DNA of 64,000 bases from contig CAUYUJ010017826.1 in assembly GCA_963575745.1 (NCBI GenBank), forward strand, positions 412,552-476,551, given 5' to 3'. The position numbers and the translations under genes were made by a program. Position 1 is the stretch's first letter. Each line of letters begins with the position of its first letter. Shown here piece after piece: positions 61,430-64,000 of the stretch. This stretch comes from Prorocentrum cordatum (Eukaryota > Sar > Dinophyceae > Prorocentrales > Prorocentraceae). The notes below the pieces were generated by a model. It was not told where the DNA came from and did no database searches. It was given only the letters and a program-made list of their open reading frames with translations.

Positions 61430-61812
61430 GAGGAAAGAAGAGGGAGGAGACGGGAGGAGGGAGGAGGGGGAGGAGGAGGAGAGGGAGGAAGCAGGAGGAG
61501 CAGAAGGAGGAGGAGAAGGAAAAGGAGGAGGAGGAGGAGGAGGAAGAGAAAGAGGAAGAAAAGGAGGAAGAGAAAGAGGAACAGGAGGAACAGGAGGAAG
61601 AGGAGGAAGACAAGGAGAAGGACAAGAAGGAGGAGGAGGAGGAGGAGGAGGAGAGGAGGAGGAGGAGGAGGGGAGAGGACCTACTCCCCCCCTCCTCCTC
61701 CTCCTCCTCCACTCCTCCTCACTCCTTTTCCTCCTCCTCCTCCTCCTCCTCCTGCTCCTCTTCCTCCTCCTCCTCCTCCTCCTCCTCCTCCTCCTCCTCT
61801 TCCTCCCCCCTC
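61430..61812. repeat. (GAG)n followed by (CTC)n, inverted pair
   Basis: About 240 bp of GAG/AAG triplets, then about 120 bp of CTC triplets, able to fold back on itself. Poly-Glu, poly-Arg and poly-Ser frames are artefacts. Confidence 0.9.
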
Positions 61813-61819
61813 GCTTCCT

Positions 61820-61840
61820 GCGTTGCCAGTTTGGCTCAAA
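61820..61840 (+). other. Fifth spliced-leader-like relic
   Basis: GCGTTGCCAGTTTGGCTCAA then A: 17 of 21 bases match the SL; no open frame follows. Possibly the stub of a lost fifth gene. Confidence 0.45.
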
Positions 61841-61956
61841 CAATGTAGCGAGGGCTAGCTGCGGCACCCTCGCCAAAAGAGGTTTCAAACCCACAAGTTT
61901 GAAACTCATCTCAGAGCTTTATAAATAACAACGCTTCGTTAATTTACAAAGCATCT

Positions 61957-61964
61957 GAGCCTCT
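61957..61964 (-). repeat. Right terminal inverted repeat
   Basis: GAGCCTCT, exact reverse complement of the left end AGAGGCTC. Confidence 0.65.
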
Positions 61965-61972
61965 GGGAACCC
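61965..61972. other. Right target-site duplication GGGAACCC
   Basis: Direct repeat of 53,461-53,468; followed by TTCCGGGGCG, the normal continuation of the satellite unit. Confidence 0.7.
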
Positions 61973-62622
61973 TTCCGGGGCGATTCCGGCACTTGGGCCA
62001 GCGCTCGAGCCGGACGCTTGGGCCGGCGCTCGAGCCGGCGCCCGAGCCGGTTCCGGCGCCGGCCGGCGCCGGAAAATTAAATTCCAAGGCAGTGCCGAAA
62101 AAAGCTAACTCCAAGACACATTTTTTTTTCGAAAATATTGATTTTCTGCTCCCGGCGCCCGGAACACCTTCCGAGCCGATTCCGGCACCCGGCCGGCGCT
62201 CGAGCCGGACGCCCGGGCCGGCGCCCGGGCCGGCGCCCGGGCCAGCGCACGGGCCGGTTCCGGCGCCGGCCGGCGCCGGAAAATTCAATTCCGAGGCGGT
62301 GCCGAAAAAAGGCCACTCCAAGACAAATTTTTCTTTCAAAAATATTGATTTTCTGCTCCCGGCGCCCAGGAACCCTTCCGGGCAGATTCCGGCATCGAGC
62401 CGGCGCCCGAGCCGGACGCCCAAGTCGGAGCCCGGGCCGGCGCCCGGGCCGGTTTCGGCGCCGGCCGGCGCCGGAAAATTGAATTCCGAGGCGGTGCCGA
62501 AAAAAGGCCACTCCAAGACACATTTTTCTTTCAAAAATATTGATTTTCTGCTCCCGGCGCCCAGGAACCCTTCCGGGCCGATTCCGGCACCCGAGCCGGC
62601 GCTCGAGCGGCCCGGGATTTCA
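61973..62622 (+). repeat. ~195-bp GC-palindrome satellite, right block, about three units
   Basis: Same unit and orientation as 52,485-53,460 (AAAATT landmarks at 62,073, 62,280 and 62,475). Ends at GGCCCGGGATTTCA where block A begins. Confidence 0.9.
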
Positions 62623-62778
62623 GAGCATCCGGCCGAGGGTTAGGGGTTATCTTTGTCTGAGCAGAGCACCGCCTAGGGCCGGCAGGCCTATGGTAGCAGT
62701 GAGCTCGACGTGCAGCTCGCTCTCACTAGCAGATCCTTACAGGCGTGGCGGTGCGCGCCCCCAGGTCCGCGCCTGCAG
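62623..62778 (+). repeat. Subtelomeric block A, copy 2
   Basis: Same 156-bp block as 47,914-48,069, ending GCGCCTGCAG at the telomeric repeats. Confidence 0.9.
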
Positions 62779-62816
62779 TTTAGGGTTTAGGGTTTAGGGT
62801 TTAGGGTTTAGGGTTT
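62779..62816 (+). repeat. Interstitial telomeric array 3 (TTTAGGG)n, short
   Basis: Only about five heptamers, between blocks A and B exactly as in array 2. Confidence 0.9.
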
Positions 62817-62961
62817 CCGAGCAGAACCATCCTATCCCCCCCTCACCAGGGTGTAGGGGGGGATGGATGGGTGCGTTGAGTCCCGCCCCATCCGCCCAGA
62901 GTCATTGCTTTTAGGGTTTAGGGTGGTCTACCCCCCTCGCTCCCCCCTAGCAAGGGGGGAA
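62817..62961 (+). repeat. Subtelomeric block B, copy 3
   Basis: CAGAACCATCCTATCC, CAGAGTCATTGCTTTTAGGG, TCCCCCCTAG-AAGGGGGGAA; same as the copies at 44,717 and 48,396. Confidence 0.85.
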
Positions 62962-63083
62962 GTGTGCAGGCGTCGGCAAGAGTGAGTGGCCGCGTACCAG
63001 GGATGAATGAGAAGAGTCGTCCTTCGCGAAAGTTCCGCGTGCGACCTAGGCCCGCGCGGGCGAAGAGTCGCACGCGTAGCCTT
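62962..63083 (+). repeat. Subtelomeric block C, copy 3 (short)
   Basis: AGTCGTCCTTCGCGAAAGTT at 63,015 and AAGAGTCGCACGCGTAGCCTT, then a direct junction into the 53-bp satellite; the CCGCGTGGAGG part is deleted. Confidence 0.75.
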
Positions 63084-63221
63084 GAGAGAGCCCGCGGCCG
63101 AAGCAGCACCCAAGGGAGCTCGAAACAGACACGCTTGAGAGAGCCCGCGGCCGAAACAGCATTCAAGGGAGCTCGAAACAGACACCCTTGAGAGAGTCTG
63201 CGGCCAAAGGAGCACCCAAGG
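63084..63221 (+). repeat. 53-bp satellite, about 2.6 copies
   Basis: Same unit as 45,311-47,091 but contracted. Confidence 0.9.
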
Positions 63222-63484
63222 GACACAAACCAAGCCCACAGGAGAACGCAGACCGGCGCCACAGTCGCCCACCGAGCCCCGAGCTCGGAGTTTCGCCCAA
63301 GTTCGGAGCCCGAGCCGGAATCAGAGCCCGAGCCGGCACCGCGCCGGAGCCCGGGGGAATGTGAATCCGGTATATCGGTAATTTTTCCTTGGTTTAGCTC
63401 TCCCAGAGAGGTCTGCGCACGCTCTTGAGGATATGTTTTGTTCACTACCCTGGGAACGATCCTCTGGGAGCTCCTTCACGCCAA
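63222..63484 (+). repeat. Subtelomeric block D, copy 2
   Basis: Matches 47,092-47,350 closely (GACACAAACCAAGCCCACAG; GAGGATATGTTTTGTTCAC). Confidence 0.9.
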
Positions 63485-63900
63485 GAGCTCTGGAGGGGAG
63501 CTCTGGGGGGAGCTCTGGGGGAGAGCTCTGGAGGGAGAGCTCTGGGGGAGAGCTCCGGGGGAGAGCTCTGGGGGAGAGCTCTGGGGGAGAGCTCTGGGGG
63601 AGAGCTCTGGGGGAGAGCTCTGGGGGAGAGCTCTGGGGGAGAGCTCTGGGGGAGAGCTCTGGGAGAAAGCTCTGGGGGAGAGCTCTGGGGGAGAGCTCTG
63701 GGAGAGAGCTCTGGGGGAGAGCTCTTGGGGAGAGCTCTGGGGGAGAGCTCCGGGGGAGAGCTCTGGGGGAGAGCTCTGGGGGAGAGCTCTGGGGGAGAGC
63801 TCTGGGAGGGAGCTCTGGGGGAGAGCTCTGGAGAGCTCTGGGGGAGAGCTCTGGGGGAGAGCTCTGGGGGGAGCTCTGGGGGAGAGCTCTGGGGGGAAGG
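63485..63900 (+). repeat. 13-bp satellite (GGGGGAGAGCTCT)n, about 32 copies
   Basis: Same unit as 47,351-47,896. Confidence 0.95.
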
Positions 63901-64000
63901 GGGTCTCGTTGTGGGAGCCCACAAGGAGCCTGGGGGAGCTCGTTATGGGAGCCCACAAGGAGCCAAGGAGCCCGGGGGAGCTCGTTGTGGGTACCCCCCA
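63901..64000 (+). repeat. ~42-bp repeat GGGAGCCCACAAGGAGCC at window end
   Basis: GGGAGCCCACAAGGAGCC plus GGGGGAGCTCGTT(A/G)TG, two and a half units, cut by the window edge. It seems to grow out of the 13-bp satellite. Confidence 0.75.

Larger units (their letters stand above)
53469..61964 (+). mobile_element. 8.5-kb TIR-bounded element with four SL-tagged genes
   Basis: Ends are AGAGGCTC (53,469-53,476) and GAGCCTCT (61,957-61,964). Beyond eight bases the ends share weaker similarity (TTTG, AAA, AAG words). An 8-bp direct repeat flanks it, and identical-family satellite continues on both sides. Inside are four plus-strand genes, three simple-repeat stretches and no homology to the flanks. 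Gene 4 looks like a transposase. The TSD length fits superfamilies with 8-bp duplications, but the termini do not match a class I can name. Composite of retroposed mRNAs inside a DNA transposon is my inference. Confidence 0.6.
61293..61964. other. 3' part of the element
   Basis: Contains a (GAG)n to (CTC)n inverted purine/pyrimidine pair, a fifth SL-like relic (61,820-61,840) with no gene after it, and the right terminus. Confidence 0.5.

Overview
The window looks like dinoflagellate nuclear DNA, most likely a Prorocentrum-type genome. The strongest evidence is two perfect copies of the 22-nt dinoflagellate spliced leader (SL), at 19,638 (+) and 27,288 (-), plus several decayed SL copies in front of genes. 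Supporting evidence is P-class PPR repeats with the LVSYSAGISACEKG wording typical of dinoflagellates, TTTAGGG telomere-type repeats, very GC-rich retroelement coding regions, and abundant simple repeats. The genus is an inference from family resemblance. No tRNA, rRNA or CRISPR array was seen. Most long open frames here are by-products of stop-free tandem repeats.
Layout. 1-32 kb is a repeat-dominated region. A dispersed family built on CCAAGACGGCC / CCAAGAGGC words around a T-rich core occurs in at least 14 blocks in both orientations, with seven PPR gene fragments scattered among them. About 12.9-16.7 kb, 20.4-20.7 kb and 29.4-30.7 kb are microsatellites and minisatellites. A probable single-exon gene of 333 aa lies on the minus strand at 27,214-26,213 behind a perfect SL copy. 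33.3-36.8 kb holds a decayed LINE-like retrotransposon (RT with a C-terminal zinc-finger/nuclease-like region). 38-43.2 kb holds a decayed DIRS-like retrotransposon (gag-like, RT, RNase H, tyrosine recombinase).
44.1-50.3 kb and 62.6-64.0 kb are subtelomere-like modular repeats. Interstitial TTTAGGG arrays are embedded in conserved blocks (A, telomere, B, C, a 53-bp satellite, D, a 13-bp satellite), and the module recurs. A broken Helitron-type Rep gene lies at 52,436-50,741 on the minus strand. A ~195-bp satellite follows.
The most interesting object is an 8,496-bp segment at 53,469-61,964 sitting inside the ~195-bp satellite. It has 8-bp terminal inverted repeats (AGAGGCTC) and is bracketed by an 8-bp direct repeat, GGGAACCC, which looks like a target-site duplication. 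It carries four intact, intronless, co-directional genes (343, 216, 322 and 621 aa), each with a recognisable SL relic just upstream of its start codon. The last gene looks like a DDE-type transposase of a family abundant in dinoflagellates. The other three are unrecognised but carry nuclear-localisation-like basic motifs. This suggests a DNA transposon assembled from reverse-transcribed, SL-tagged mRNAs and inserted into subtelomeric satellite DNA.
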